The notes: a model not told the origin generated them from the letters alone. A stretch of DNA of 64,000 nt from Phragmites australis (GCF_958298935.1 NC_084943.1:8566001-8630000); one strand, 5' to 3'; counted from the stretch's first letter, positions 11,293-22,846 are shown. Made by a program: numbers and translations.

Positions 11293-13021
11293 ATGGCGGA
11301 TAGAAGTTAGATATACCTTGAGACCCGAACTTGTCCGGAGTACCTGAGTGGGGTGAGGTATTTTATGAGTGCTGCTTTGACAGATATGAAAGATCATAGT
11401 AAAACGACAATGTATTGTCTATGTCGCGATTGCAGGAATAATAAAAAGTTTCCGAAACTAGACAATGTGCATGCATACTTGGTCATGAGTGGATTTAAAG
11501 AGAATTATACATGTTAGAACAAACATGACGATGATGGCCTTAATGAAGGAGAGATGGATCGGGGCCTCCATACCAACAGTGTAGATCAAGGACTTATACC
11601 CAGTGATATGGATCATGATCTCAGGGACGAGGACATATTATGCTTCAATGATAATGATCTCAAGGATTTTGTGGAGAATATGGACCAGATATTGCGGGTT
11701 GTCGAGCGGCACAACGAGTATAATAGTGATGAGTTTGGTAAATTTCAGGAATTTGTGCGAGATTCTATGCGCTCCTTTATCCTAACTGTAAGGAGAACTA
11801 CACTTGGCTATTTGGGGACCTAAAGTTTCTATAGCTAAAGGCAACTCATGGTTGGACTGACAAGAGTTTTGAAGCATTGCTGGATTTGCTAAGGGACATG
11901 CTAACGGAGGGGAACTTGGTGCCGAGGGCATCTACGATGCGAAGAAGATAAATTATCCTTTAGGACTGGAAATAGAAAAAAAATACATGCATGTAAGCAA
12001 GATTGTATCTTATTTCATGGAGAGTATGCAGAGCTGGATCAATGCCTCATTTGTGGAACCCATCGATATAAGTGTAAAAATGATGGTCGTGACGGGGATG
12101 GAGGCAAGAAAAGTAAAGGTGGTCTTAGGAAGATGGTGTGGTATTTTCTTGTAATTCCCTATCTGAAGTGTCTGTTTGCCAACAAAAATGAGGCACAATT
12201 GGTGTATTGGCATAAGGAGGGTCGTAAGAATGACGCAATGATATGACACCTGGTGGATTCCGCTCAGTGACAAATTGTTGATTCCACAATTGGTTGGTTC
12301 GCTGAAGAATTGAGAAAACTTAGGTTTGCTATGAGCACAGATTGCATGAATCCATTTGGTAACATGAGTACCTCACATAGCACCAGGCCTGTTGTATTGT
12401 CGATCTACAACCTTCGACCCTAGCTTTGTAACAAGCGAAAATACATTATGGTGTCGATTTTGATATCAGGACCAAAACAACCTGCCAATGATATCGATGT
12501 GTACCTCAGGCCTTTAGTCGATGATCTTAAGAAACTCTGGTCAGAAGGCGTCGAGGTTTGGCATCAATACAAGAAAGAGTACTTTACCTTGAAGGCCATG
12601 TTGTTCGTCACCATCAATGGTCTGCCAACACTTCGGAACTTGTCAGGTTAGAGCAAATGAAAAGGTGAAGCTTGCCCGCATTACTTAGATGAAACATGAA
12701 GTTTGAGGTTGAACAACTCAAAGAAAATAGTGTACATGCGGCATCGATGTTTCCTTCCCAGGAAGCACCCGTACCGAAACATGGACAAGTAGTTTGATGG
12801 AACAAGGGAGAAAGCATTACCTCCGAGGCATTTCAGTGGGGAAGATCCACAATCAGGTTAAGAATATAAATGTTGTCCTTGGCAAGCAAAAACAATCTTC
12901 CAAGGATGATGAACAGTTAGGAATGTGGACCAAGAAATCAATACTATTCGAGTTAGAGTATTGGGAAAAATTAGATGTTCGCTACTCTATCGACAACATG
13001 CACGTAAACAAGAATATCTAA
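11293..13021 (+). pseudogene. CACTA transposase (TNPD type), N-terminal part, broken
   Basis: The frame opens at ATG 11293 but meets TAG at codon 6. It then shows the conserved N-terminal region (pattern PEYLSGV, then a cysteine pair CLCRDC), an acidic stretch (11554-11823), and the transposase_21 core in pieces. Recognisable parts are KIHACKQDCILF and CLICGTHRYKCK (about 11980-12075), STDCMNPFGNMS (near 12340), SGPKQPANDIDVYLRP (12466-12513) and FVTINGLPTLRNLSG, ending at the stop at 12651. It resumes with weaker matches to 13021. Frameshifts and several stops break it, and it ends abruptly where gypsy sequence begins. It once encoded the enzyme that cuts CACTA ends in the nucleus. Confidence 0.75.
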
Positions 13022-13651
13022 CTAGGCCCGCGTCCTACGGTCAACACGGCTCTGATACCTCCTCTGTCACACTCGGTTTTAGAAAGGGACAAAACCAGAT
13101 GTAAACCACATGTATACTAGGATCAAGTTTCATACATGTAGCAACTTTATCAGTGTATCACATACAGTGTCATTATTACAACGTTTAACTTAAATAGAAA
13201 TAAGAAATACCTCAAAGTCTTAAACAAAAGCACACAAACTAAACACCGCGAAGCTCCAACTTCGACAGGCAATTGACTGGGGAAAACACCAGCCTAGCAA
13301 TCTTCATCTTCATCGACGAAAAAGTCTGGTTCTCCTTCAATGTCTGAGCAACGCTTGAAGGATATTTGGAAGGAAACAACAAGCATGAGTACATATCGTA
13401 CTCCGCAAGTGTGGGAAAATAAAATGCCATGCAAGCTTAAACAAAGGAACAAATTGTAATAGTTTAAATTTGCATAAAAGCCAACTATGCTAACAAAGAA
13501 TTATAAAAGCATCATTCGCTTCCACTACCCATCCCATACCACTAACCAAATGGTTCTGGCCTTTGTCGTCCCCATGCATCCACTCTTCTATTTGGTGTTG
13601 CACAAAACTAGAATCCACTAATTAATAGGCCAGGCCTGTCCACTCTTCTAT
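13022..13651 (-). mobile_element. Gypsy LTR fragment with primer binding site
   Basis: On the minus strand, 13065 marks an LTR end reading CCGAGTGTGACA, followed by TATCAGAGCCGTGTTGACC. That is the tRNA-iMet-type primer site of chromoviruses plus a conserved leader (GTAGGACGCGGGCC). About 0.55 kb of LTR extends to the right, with no internal coding sequence left. Its right edge merges with the Tekay LTR through a repeated segment (13569-13590 and 13639-13660). The chromodomain-type lineage is inferred from the primer site only. Confidence 0.55.
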
Positions 13652-14882
13652 TTGATGTGGCCGATAGATGTGGACAATGACGTGGCTCTAGGCAGCTGAC
13701 TAGATTAAAGAGGCCACATAGCAACATGTGATTGGCTCGGGCGAAGGGGTATTTTGGATCTAATCGTGACCATTTAGCTCGGATCCGACGGCTGAGAACC
13801 CGGGGATAGTTTAACTGGCCGGCGGCAGAGCGAACTTGACAGCGGGAGGGAATCCACGGCGATGGGCTCGCTGGAGAGAGGCGGAAACCACGTCGCCGTG
13901 CATGGATGATGACGGCGAGCGAAGCAATATACTCGAGGGAGTGAGGGCCTTCCGTTTGAGGGCTTACCAAGCGCAACGCTGTCCGGGAAGGTGGTCGACG
14001 GCGAGAGGGGTGGTGGCGGCGCACGGTTGCATGTTGGGGACAAAGCTCTGGTGGCTGGGACGCGACTAGGAGTGACGGAGTCGGCTCCTAGCGAGCACGT
14101 GGTCCCAAATTTGTGCTCGGATGAGGTAGAGAGGCGGCGGACATAGTGGTCGGCGAGCTCGATCGAGAGCAACAATGGCGGCAGCGGCAGATTGGCGTGG
14201 ACGAAATAGATGGAAAAGAGAGGAGGGGCTCGCACTTATATAGGCGGAGGTATGCGCAGACGAACGAATTCGGTTGGGGTTTGTTTGGATTCGGTCGAGA
14301 GGCAACGGTGCATCGAGCGGGATGCGGACTCGGTCGATGCCCGAGATCGGTTAGAGACGACAACTGATGTGTGGGCCCCACCTGCCAGCGGCGCTGAGAG
14401 GGGGTAGACTTTGGCCAGGCGCTTTTGCGCGAGATTGTCGGCCTAGCCTTCGACCGGCCCAGGCGGGGAAACACGATGCGTGCTTGGGCTACTGAGCGGC
14501 GGCCCAGGCGGGAAGGCGGAGGGGGGATAGGAAGTGCATAGCGAGCTCAGCCCAGGAGAGAAAAAGAGATGGGCCATCAGGAAAAAGAGGGAAAAAGAGA
14601 AAGGAGGAGAGATTTGGCCCAGGAGGAAAATTGGATTTTCTTTTAAAGGAAACTTTTCAAATCTTTTCCATAATTTAACGATGCACCTCGAGGTTTTCAA
14701 AAATTCATTTCCACACATAAAACTCTAGTGCATCTACTCCAGCATGAATGCAACACCAAAAATATAACCTAGGGCAAAATTCAATTTATATTTTAGAAAA
14801 TAGGTTTTACCCTAATCTGAAGATTTAAACCCTAATAAAAATTCTAGCAAAATTTTGGGAAATTAAAAACCAGGTTGTTACA
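13652..14882 (-). repeat. 3' LTR of Tekay-type element, truncated
   Basis: On the minus strand it starts TGTAACAACCTGGTTTTTAA right after the polypurine tract AAGGGGGTTAGGTTTG (14883-14898). It aligns with 20775-22045. The outer part is missing and replaced by the fragment at 13022-13651. The overlapping frames on both strands here (13608-14718) are GC-rich shadows, not genes. Confidence 0.8.
14235..14242 (-). promoter_or_regulatory. TATA box of the 3' LTR
   Basis: TATATAAG on the minus strand, followed by TGCGAGCC, at the same place as in the 5' LTR. Confidence 0.55.
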
Positions 14883-14884
14883 AA

Positions 14885-16106
14885 CCTAACCCCCTTAAAA
14901 TGAATCTCACCCTCGAGATTCGGAAGGATCGGAGAAGAGCTGCGGAAACTCGATTTCCAGATCTGATTCTCTTTCCCCGGTTGCTTCTTCTTCGGAATGA
15001 TGCCTCCATTACACTTTGCACATACGGATCCTTCGATTCCTGGTGACTCTCTCTGACGTCTCTAGAATCTTGATGGGATACTCAACATAGGTGAGATCTT
15101 CTCCAACTTCTACTTCCACTAGGGGCATTTGCTCTTCAGGCACACATAGTCATTTCTTTAGCTGAGATATGTGAAAAACATCGTGAACATCTGCCAACTG
15201 AGGTGGTAGCTCCAATTGATACGCTACTTCTCCCCGTATTTCCAACACCTTAAAAGGTCCGATAAATCTAGGTGCAAGTTTTCCTTTGATTTTAAATCTG
15301 CGAAAACCTCTGATCGATGAAACCCGAAGGTATACAAAATTACGTGCTTCAAAAGTCAACTCACGACGTCGATGATCAGCATAGCTTTTCTGTCGTGTTT
15401 GGGCTGTTCTCAAATTTTCCCTGATCTGCTAAACTTGCCTTTCCGCCTCTCTCAAAATTTCTGGCCCAAACACTTGACATTCGCCGATCTCATTCCAGTA
15501 TAATGGTGTCCTATATTTTCTTCCATACAACGCTTCAAATGGTGACATCTTCAAACTAGTCTGATAACTATTGTTGTAGGAGAACTCTGCATAGGGAAGA
15601 TTTTTGTCCCAACTAGTCTTATTTTTCAAGTCACAAGCTCTTAACATATCTTCCAAAATTTGATTTACTCACTAGATTTGACCATCGGCCTGTGGGTGAT
15701 ATGTTGAACTGAAGTTTAACCGGGTATCCAATGACTCATGCAGTTTTTGCCAAAACTTGGAGGTGAGCTGGCTTCCTCTATGAGACACTATCCTCTTGGA
15801 TACTCCATGCAAACACACAATTCTGGCAATATGCAGCTCAGCAAGTCTAGGTCTTGTGTAGGTGGTCTTGTCTAGGATGAAAGGAGCAACCTTTGTCAAA
15901 CGATCCACTATCACCCAAATAGAATCATATCCAGATTGAGTTCGGGGCAATCCAACAGTAAAATCCATACTGATTTCTTCCCATTTCCACTTTGGTATTT
16001 TCAAGGGTTGAAGCAACCCTGCGGGTCTCTAATGTTCAGCTTTGACTCTCTGACATATATCACATCTTGCTACATATTCTGCAATTTCTCTCTTCATTCC
16101 ATACCA
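14885..16106 (-). pseudogene. Integrase and chromodomain-like tail of Tekay pol
   Basis: The integrase core is in frame 15672-16016, with MDFTVGLPRTQSGYDSIWVI giving the first catalytic Asp. The second acidic site reads SHRGSQ where the family has SDRG, so it is His. Two adjacent stops (TAG TGA, near 15661-15666) interrupt just after QADGQI, where the catalytic Glu is expected. The frame continues in 15429-15656 (LPYAEFSYNNSYQ, ALYGRKYRTPLYW) and 15150-15413 ([31 protein letters not shown]). A further stretch to about 14885 (YPIKILETSERV, then KVQWRHHSEEEATGE) matches the chromodomain of this clade. The reading frame runs into the polypurine tract. The protein would insert cDNA and target heterochromatin, but this copy is inactive. 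Confidence 0.85.
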
Positions 16107-17650
16107 CTAATATCGATCCTTCAGATCTTGATACATCTTGGTCCTCCTGGGGTGAATAGAATACGCAAACTCATGTGCTTCTCGAATTATAGTTTCCTTG
16201 ATAGATTCGATATCTGGAACATAGATCCATTTCCCAAACCATACCATTCCATTCTCATCCTCGGTAAAACCTAGGGCTTTAGCCTCCTTCATACGCTGCC
16301 TGATTTCCATAATCTTCTGGTCCTCAAGTTGTCCTTTACGAACCTCTTGTTCCAATGTCGAATCGACTTCCATTACCATGGCTTCTGCGCTGTTTACCAA
16401 ACCAAGATTAAGTCTCTCAAAATTTTTGCATAGCTCGGGTCGTCTGTCTTGTATGGACATTATTCTGAGATAAGTCTTTCTACTCAAAGCATCAGCAATT
16501 ACATTTGCCTTTCCGGGATGATAGTTAATTCCTAAATCATAATCCTTGATAAGCTCTAACCATCTTCGCTGCCTGAGGTTGAGATCTGGCTGGGTAAAGA
16601 TATACTTCAAACTCTTATGAACCGAATATATCTCACATCTTTTTCCAATCAAATAGTGTCCCCATATCTTGAGTGCGTGTACCATGGCGGCTAACTCTAA
16701 ATCATGTGTTGGGTAGTGTTCCTCATGCTTCCTCAATTGCCTTGATGCATAGGCTACAACATGGCCTTTTTGCAAAAGCACACATCCTAATCCTTGACGA
16801 GAGGCATCACAATAAATGGAGAACGGCTTCTGTGTATCTGGCATGACTAGTACTGGTGCCGATATTAGTCTTTCCTTCAACTCTTCAAAACTTGCCTCAC
16901 AAGAAGGGGTCCATTTAAATGTTTGTCCTTTCTCAAGTAATTTGGTGATGCGCTTTGCAATCTTGGAGAAACCTTCTATGAACCGGCGGTAGTAACCTGC
17001 CAATCCAAGAATACTACGGATGTCGGGGACATTCTGGGAAGACTTCCAATTCAAAACATCTTCCACCTTTCTTGGGTCAACTGCTATTCCTCTGGTGGAG
17101 ATCATATGACCGAGAAAAGAAACTTGATCTAGCCAGAACTCGCATTTGCTTAACTTAGCATACAACTGACTATCCCTAAGCTTCTGTAGAACCAATCTCA
17201 GATGTTCTGCATGTTCCTCTTTATTCCTTGAGAAAACTAGGATGTCGTCAATAAAGACTACTACAAACTTATCCAAGTACTCAATGAACATCTTGTTCAT
17301 CAGATACGTGAAGTAAGCAGGGGCGTTGGTCAATCCAAAAGACATAACCGTATACTTATATAATCCATAACGGGTGATGAAAGTGGATTTAGGAATGTTT
17401 GAAACTCGAATATGCAACTGATGATATCCTGAGCGAAGATCGATCTTGGAGAACACACATGCACCTCTAAGCTGATCAAAAAAGTCATCGGTCCTTGGAA
17501 GAGGGTATTTATTCTTGATGGTCACCTCATTCAAGGCACGATAATCTATACACGTCCTTTGGGTACCATCCTTCTTGGGTATGAAAATCACTGGTGCACC
17601 CCATGGTGATGAACTAGGTTAGATATAACATTTGTCTAACAACTTTTGCA
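16107..17650 (-). pseudogene. Reverse transcriptase / RNase H of Tekay-type element
   Basis: A 494-codon frame (16107-17591) is open from RT to the integrase zinc domain. RT motifs are IPKKDGTQR at residues 4-12, [11 protein letters not shown] at 48-58 and the catalytic FIDD at 113-116. RNase H follows: YCDAS (Asp 262), Glu at 299 and IADALSRK (Asp 367). At the site that usually reads TDHKSL it reads SVHKSL, so one catalytic Asp is Val at about 324. The zinc-binding [16 protein letters not shown] lies near 469-484. The frame ends at a stop within the RYW motif. An upstream TAA near 17620 cuts it off from protease. This is the least decayed coding block in the window. Confidence 0.9.
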
Positions 17651-17658
17651 ATTATTCC

Positions 17659-18250
17659 TTAAGTTCCGCTAGTAGCAACCATTCTATATGGCCTTTTAGA
17701 TATAGGAGTTGTACCAGGTACTAGTTCTATAACAAACTCGATATCACGGGCAGGTGGCATACCTGGCAATTCTTCTAGAAAAACATTCGGGTATTCATGA
17801 ATAACTAGAATGCTCTCCATTGGGGTTCCATCAGCTTGATTGACTATTCCTCTGGCCATTGGTGATACTTCTGCAATGTATTCCACTTCATTTCCTTCTT
17901 TAGCAGACAAACGAACGGCTCTTCTTGCACATTCGATAATTCCATTGAATTTGGTTAACCAATCCATTCCTAGTATGACACCTATCCCTTCGGATTCCAA
18001 AACGATAAGGTTCACCGGAAAAACTATCCCCCTTATCTTAATACTAAGGTTAGGGCATACATGCCTTGCTTTCACTTCTCTACCCGGGGAGCTAACAATC
18101 ATTCTATTCTTCATAAGAGATATAGGTAAATTGTAGCTTGCCACCTACTTGGTTGATATAAAAGAATGTGATGCTCTAGAATCAAATAACACGGTAGCGG
18201 TGTTGGAGTTGATAAGAAACATACCGATCACAACATCTGAGGCATCTTGA
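17659..18250 (-). pseudogene. Aspartic protease and start of RT, Tekay-type
   Basis: The active-site loop reads LFDSRASHSFI where the family has D(S/T)GAS, so the key Gly is Arg. A TAG at about 18145 follows ISTK, and the downstream frame (17659-18144) opens at GTG. It contains VILGMDWL near residues 55-62, and the linker VFLEELPGMPPARDIEFVIE near 120-139, then SKRPYRM at the RT entrance. The protease would release gag and pol proteins; the Arg change and the stop make this copy non-functional. Confidence 0.85.
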
Positions 18251-18289
18251 GCTTCGTCAACTACCACATGATTCACACGGCCTCTAGCA

Positions 18290-19160
18290 ACATTCTGCTT
18301 TGCTGGTTTGCTCCTTGGGCGGGTGGATGATTTGGATGCTTATGAGGGCGTTGGAAAGAAAAATGTCCCTCTACCCCACAATTGAAATAAGGTTTTCCTT
18401 TGGTGAAGGCTTGAGGGTTGTTGCCAGTGTTGTTGTTCCTTTAAGGGATCCGACTTGAATTGCGGGGCATTTGAAAGTTGGAGCGCTGGTTCTGTCCTGC
18501 ATTCCTGGATGAGCTCTGATTTGTAGACTGGGTCCTGGGTTGATTGTACTACTGACCAGAATGATTCATAGGTCCAGACTGAGAGGTGCCATAACAGGGC
18601 CTAGCATTGCTGCCTGACTGACCTAGGTGGTCCATCTTGCACTTGCGCTCAATATAGTTTCTCTTGTACTCCAGGATAAGAGCATGATCTACAAGGACCT
18701 GGAAGTTCTTGAAATCATGAGAAGCCAGAGAATACTACAGTCCATCATTCAGCCCTTCCAAGAAATAGTCTTGCTTCTTCTCATCGGTATCTACATCTTC
18801 TGGTGCGTACCAGGACAACTGGGTGAATCTAGTGACGTACTCACTCAAAATCATTCCTCCTTGCTTGAGTGATAGAAATTCCTTTCTCTTAATCTTGATA
18901 GCTCCTTAGGGTACATGATGAGCACAGAAAGCATTCTTAAACTCCTGCCAGTTGATGCTGTCAGGTTCTTCATGAGCAACGACATAGGCATCCCACCAGT
19001 CTGCGGCAGGTCCCATCAGCTGGTGTGAAGCGAAAAAAACCTTTTCCCTGGTGTTGCACTGAGCGACTGAGAGTTTCTTTTTGATGACCTGGAGCCAGTC
19101 ATCAGCGTCCATAGGTTCAACACCATAAGAGAAGGTAGGTGGCTTCGTCCTTTAGAATTC
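18290..19160 (-). pseudogene. Gag of Tekay-type element
   Basis: The gag core is clearest in frame 18906-19112, with DWLQVIKKKLSVAQC and ASHQLMGPAADWWDAYV, the signature of the retrotrans_gag family. Downstream, frames are broken. A zinc knuckle at about 18350-18395 reads YFNCGVEGHFSFQR, so the first and last Cys of CCHC have become Tyr and Arg. Gag would form the cytoplasmic particle and bind RNA. Confidence 0.8.
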
Positions 19161-19740
19161 TCCGAGATTATCACAGGATTGCTGTGGTGGTGGGGGGGTG
19201 CGCCGGCGAGGGGATTCTACTACATTTGGGCCATGGTCCGGGTCGCTCCTTGTAGAATCTGAGGTTGCACTGCCAGAAGCTGCTCGAGGGATGGCTGTGG
19301 CGGTGGGGAGGGATTTTCATTATCTTGTCCATCATAAGCATTGCCATTAGCGTTGGTGCGGTTCCTTAGGTTCACCATCTGAGATAGGTGCAGGAAGATG
19401 AGGAAACAAGGGAATTATGAAGAACAATAGAATAAAAACAGAGATAGACTCCCAAACTAACTAATATATTACTATTATAAGGATGCATTCATGAAGAAGA
19501 TCTACACAATACATCACTCACTCAAACAAAGATCCAAATCATTACATAACACACCACCAGATCAACTTACTCACTAACACACGATTCTAACTACTCATAA
19601 CAACTATAGGACAACCTCCTAAACGAATTCCTAACTCTACCAAAACCTCAGGGTGCTGGATCCGGACGACGACGGGCCTGAAGATTGTGTGGGGAATGTG
19701 GAGTCTCTTCCTCAGACTCATAGTCAAATGAAGAAGATTC
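19161..19740 (-). other. Spacer between gag N-terminal ORF and gag core
   Basis: Low-complexity, frame-broken sequence. The minus frame 19587-19826 is out of register with the neighbouring gag frames. No separate gene is visible. Confidence 0.4.
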
Positions 19741-20293
19741 TCACCAGTCCGGGTGGTGACGCTTCTTGTTGCGTAGCTCACTCTGCGCTTGAGATAGCTT
19801 GCCTCTGACATACTGTAGCTCCTCAATGGTACGATCCAACTCCTGACTCAGCTCCAAAGCTAGGGCTATCTTCTCTCCAAGCCTGGTAGTACCTTCTGTG
19901 ATGATAGGTGTAGCGGTGAAGCCACTGATGCACTGAGGGTCATGATTGAACTGAGTGAAGATTAGGTCATCGATGTGGTGGTGACAGAGGACCAGAAGGG
20001 CTTGGCGTGCGGCATCATGAATTCCAACCTCGAAGGTAGCTCTTGGTGAGATGGCATAGTGGATGCTCGTCACTTCATAGGCTCCACGCTCTGGTCACCA
20101 CTTTGACTTTCCACTAAAGAGGGGCATCGGAATACTTAGTATTCACTCCTGCGTACTCTGGTGCCTTCTCAGATCCTAGACTGTGAAGTATCTCTCAAAG
20201 CTTCACGGTGAACCATCTGACGCGGTGTCCATCAGAGTGGTAAACATGGCTCCAACACTGAACTCGAGGTGGCTGTGGTCTTGCAAAGGCCAT
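19741..20293 (-). pseudogene. Retroelement-associated N-terminal ORF
   Basis: ATG at 20293-20291 opens MAFARPQPPRVQCWSHVYHS, reading to a TGA at KL*EILHSLGSEKAPEYAG. After a frameshift, frame 19741-20073 continues with ISPRATFEVGIHDAARQALL and ends in a coiled-coil-like LSQELDRTIEELQYVRGKLS. I recognise this as an ORF common upstream of gag in grass gypsy elements, not a host gene. It shares general layout with the remnant at 50338-50970. Its function is unknown to me. Confidence 0.55.
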
Positions 20294-20774
20294 GGCACGA
20301 GTCTGACATCTGAGAAAACACACAATAAAACTAACTAAGAACAGTACACCAACAGTATCTAACATCTGAGAAAAAGGTACTAAACAATAGTACACGCTGC
20401 TATGAACGCGGCAGTGCGAAAATCGCCTGAATCGAAGCTAGAACGAGAAAGATATGCTAAAAACAAGTTTTATGGTTATTCCGGAAAAGAAAAGGACCTA
20501 TTTTTGATAAAACAGAAAGGTTAGGGGCCTTTTGTAAAAATAGAGGGACCTAAAAGTAATTTGATAAAAGTTTAGGGACCTAAGTGAAAAAAGACAAGGC
20601 TCTTTTTGTAATTATTGAGAAGTATAGGGTCTAAATTGTAAAAATACACGGGCTTTTGGTAAATTCAAAAAGGTACAGGGGCTTTATTGCAAAATTGACC
20701 TTTTCCTGAATTACAATTAGGAATAATGACTGGATAAAGGGCTTGCTGACGTGGCAGACACGTCAGCGGTTTGG
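20294..20774. other. Leader and outer part of the 5' LTR
   Basis: This holds the element's 5' leader and part of its 5' LTR that has no counterpart in the truncated 3' LTR. The exact LTR/leader boundary is not visible because I find no primer binding site here. Repeated short motifs AGGGACCTA and AGGGGCCTTTTGTAAA occur at 20520-20690. Confidence 0.45.
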
Positions 20775-20850
20775 ATGACGTGGCCGGCTGATGTGGACAA
20801 TAACGTGGCTCTGGGTAGCTGACTGGATTAAAGAGGCCACGTGGCAACAC

Positions 20851-20921
20851 GTGATTGGCTCGGGCGAAGGTGTGTGACTGGCTCGGGCGAAGGTGTGTGA
20901 TTGGCTCGGGCGAAGGTGTAT
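20851..20921. repeat. 25-bp triplication inside the LTR
   Basis: GGCTCGGGCGAAGGTGTGTG occurs three times in a row here. The other LTR has it once, at about 13732. Confidence 0.9.
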
Positions 20922-21414
20922 TTTCGATCTAGTTGCGACCATCTAACTTGAATCCGACGGTTGAGAATCTGGGGAGAGTTTAACCGGCCAGTGGCAGAGC
21001 GGACTCGGTGGTGGGAGGGAATCTGTGGCGGCGAGCTCACCGGAGAGAGGAGGAAACCACGTCGCCAAGCATGGATGATGACGGCGAGTGGCGCAAAATA
21101 CTCGGGAGAGTGAGGGCTTTCCGTTTGAGGGCTTACCGAGCGCGGCGCGGTCCGGGAAGGTGGTCGACGGCGAGAGGGGCAATGGCGGCGCACGGTTGCG
21201 TGTCGGGGACAGAGCTCCGGTGGCCGAGATGCGACTAGGAGCAATGGAGTCCGCTCCTCGTGAGAACGTGGTCCCGAATTTGTGCTCGGATGCGGCGGAG
21301 AGGCGGCGAACGCAGCGGTCGGCGAGCTCGACCAAGAGCAACAATGGCGGCGGCGGCAGATTGGCGTGGGTGAAACAGATGGAAAAGATAGGAGGGGGCT
21401 CGCACTTATATAGG

Positions 21415-21422
21415 CGGAGATA
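21415..21422 (-). promoter_or_regulatory. TATA box of the 5' LTR
   Basis: TATATAAG on the minus strand, conserved with 14235-14242. It lies upstream of gag and is the likely promoter for the element's RNA. Confidence 0.6.
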
Positions 21423-22045
21423 CGTGTGGGCGAACGAATTCGGTTGGGGTTTGTTTGGATTCGGTCGAGAGACGGTAGCACGTCGGGCGGGATGCGGACG
21501 TGGCCGATGCCCGAGCTCGGGTTAGAGACGACGACCGACAGGCGGGACCCACCTGCTAGCAGTGCTGAGAGGAGGCGGACTTCAGCCAGGTGCCTTCGCG
21601 GGAGATTGCCAGCCTGGCCTTCGACCGTCCCAGGTGGGGAGGCGCAGTGCGCACTTGGGCTGTTGAGCGGTGGCCGAGGTGGGAAGGCGGGTGTGGGGAA
21701 TAGGAAGTGCGAAGGAGGCTTAGCCCAGGAGAGAAACAAAGATGGGCCGCCGGGAAAAAAGATAAAGGAGGAGAGATTTGGCCCTGGAGGAAAATTGGAT
21801 TTTCTTTTAAAGGAAACTTTTCAAATCTTTTCCAAAATTAAACGATGCGCCTCGAGGTTTTAAAAATTCATTTCCGCACATAAAACTCTAGTGCATCTAC
21901 TCAGCACGAATGCAACACCAAAAATATAACCTGGGGAAAAATTCAATTTATTTTTAAAAAAAATAGGTTTTACCCAAATCTGAAGATTTAATCCCGAATA
22001 AAAATTCTAGCAAAATTTTGGGAAATTAAAAACCAGGGTGCTATA

Positions 22046-22846
22046 CCTGTTCAGAAGGCATACGACCAAGCTCATTTCCTCGTGCTGCAACAATTGAGTG
22101 AAGTGTGCCCATATGTCGATGAACACAAGCAGATGCTACTTGAAGAGAATCTTGGGTAGACCGAAGCTTGGATTGTGAGGCAATATATGTAAAGGTTCAC
22201 GAGTGCTCTAATAAAAAACTAGCATCAGGACCTATATACACAATTATGACATATCAAGGGTACGATATAAAAGGATACACATTTTACACGATTGCCCAAG
22301 ATGAGAAGAATATAACAGAACAATGGTGTCCGTATAAATTCTTGTGACAACAACATGCAAAGGGGCACATACTACGGTCAAATAGAGGAGATCTGAGAGT
22401 TGAACTACTTGGAATTCAAGGTAGCCATATTTCGGTGCCGTTGGGTACATGGGGCAAAGGGCATCACTAATGACAAGTATGGATTCGCTAGCGTTGATTT
22501 CAAACATCTTGGATACAAGTCTGAACCCTTTGTACTCGCTAAATATGTTCGCCAAGTCTTTTATGTGACTGACACAACAAAGAAGAAATGTTATGTGGTT
22601 CTCACTGGGAAAAGATGCATCGTCGGAGTTACAAACATCGTTGATGAGGAGAAGTTCAATCAATTCGATGAAATCCCCCCTTTTGCTACTACAATCGTGC
22701 CACTCCTTTCGCCGACCGAGGAACTCCATACATGCGCTCCGACCGTAACGAAGGGATCCATGTCAAGAAAGCATGAAAATGACGAATTTGAATTTGAGTG
22801 TAAAATATTAATGTCAAATTTGAATTTTTGGTTTCAAGTAATTTGA
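22046..22846 (+). pseudogene. CACTA transposase (TNPD type), C-terminal part
   Basis: It resumes with PVQKAYDQAHFLVLQQLSEV, matching the late DUF4218 region, then MLLEENLG before a TAG. After several stops, frame 22400-22846 shows the DUF4216-like region: FKVAIFRCRWVHGAKGI, PFVLAKYVRQVFYVTD and VDEEKFNQFDEIPPF. The segment expected between here and 13021 is absent, so the nested insertions came with a deletion. The 3' end of this frame runs into the 49-bp repeats. Confidence 0.75.

Larger units (their letters stand above)
13652..22045 (-). mobile_element. Ty3/gypsy chromovirus (Tekay type), nested in CACTA
   Basis: Two related LTRs flank gag, protease, RT, RNase H, integrase and a chromodomain-like tail on the minus strand, in that order. 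The flank at 22046 resumes CACTA transposase, so this element is nested in the CACTA element. The 3' LTR is truncated at its outer end, so no target duplication can be read. Decay is moderate: most domains survive with isolated stops, and catalytic residues are lost in RNase H and integrase. Confidence 0.85.
20775..22045 (-). repeat. 5' LTR of Tekay-type element (aligned part)
   Basis: Aligns with 13652-14882. The right edge on the minus strand starts TATAGCACCCTGGTTTTTAA, a variant of TGTAACACCCTGG. It carries a TATA box at 21415-21422 and a 25-bp triplication at 20851-20921. The long frames on both strands here (20828-21863) mirror those in the other LTR and are not genes. Confidence 0.8.

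Noticed and set aside
13608..14718. Several overlapping long frames on both strands, Pro/Arg/Ser-rich
   Set aside because: They lie inside a gypsy LTR, overlap each other in all frames, and recur as shadows in the second LTR at 20828-21863. GC-rich DNA keeps frames open by chance.
20828..21739. 303-codon minus-strand frame
   Set aside because: Same LTR sequence as 13652-14882; low-complexity composition and no domain. Not a gene.
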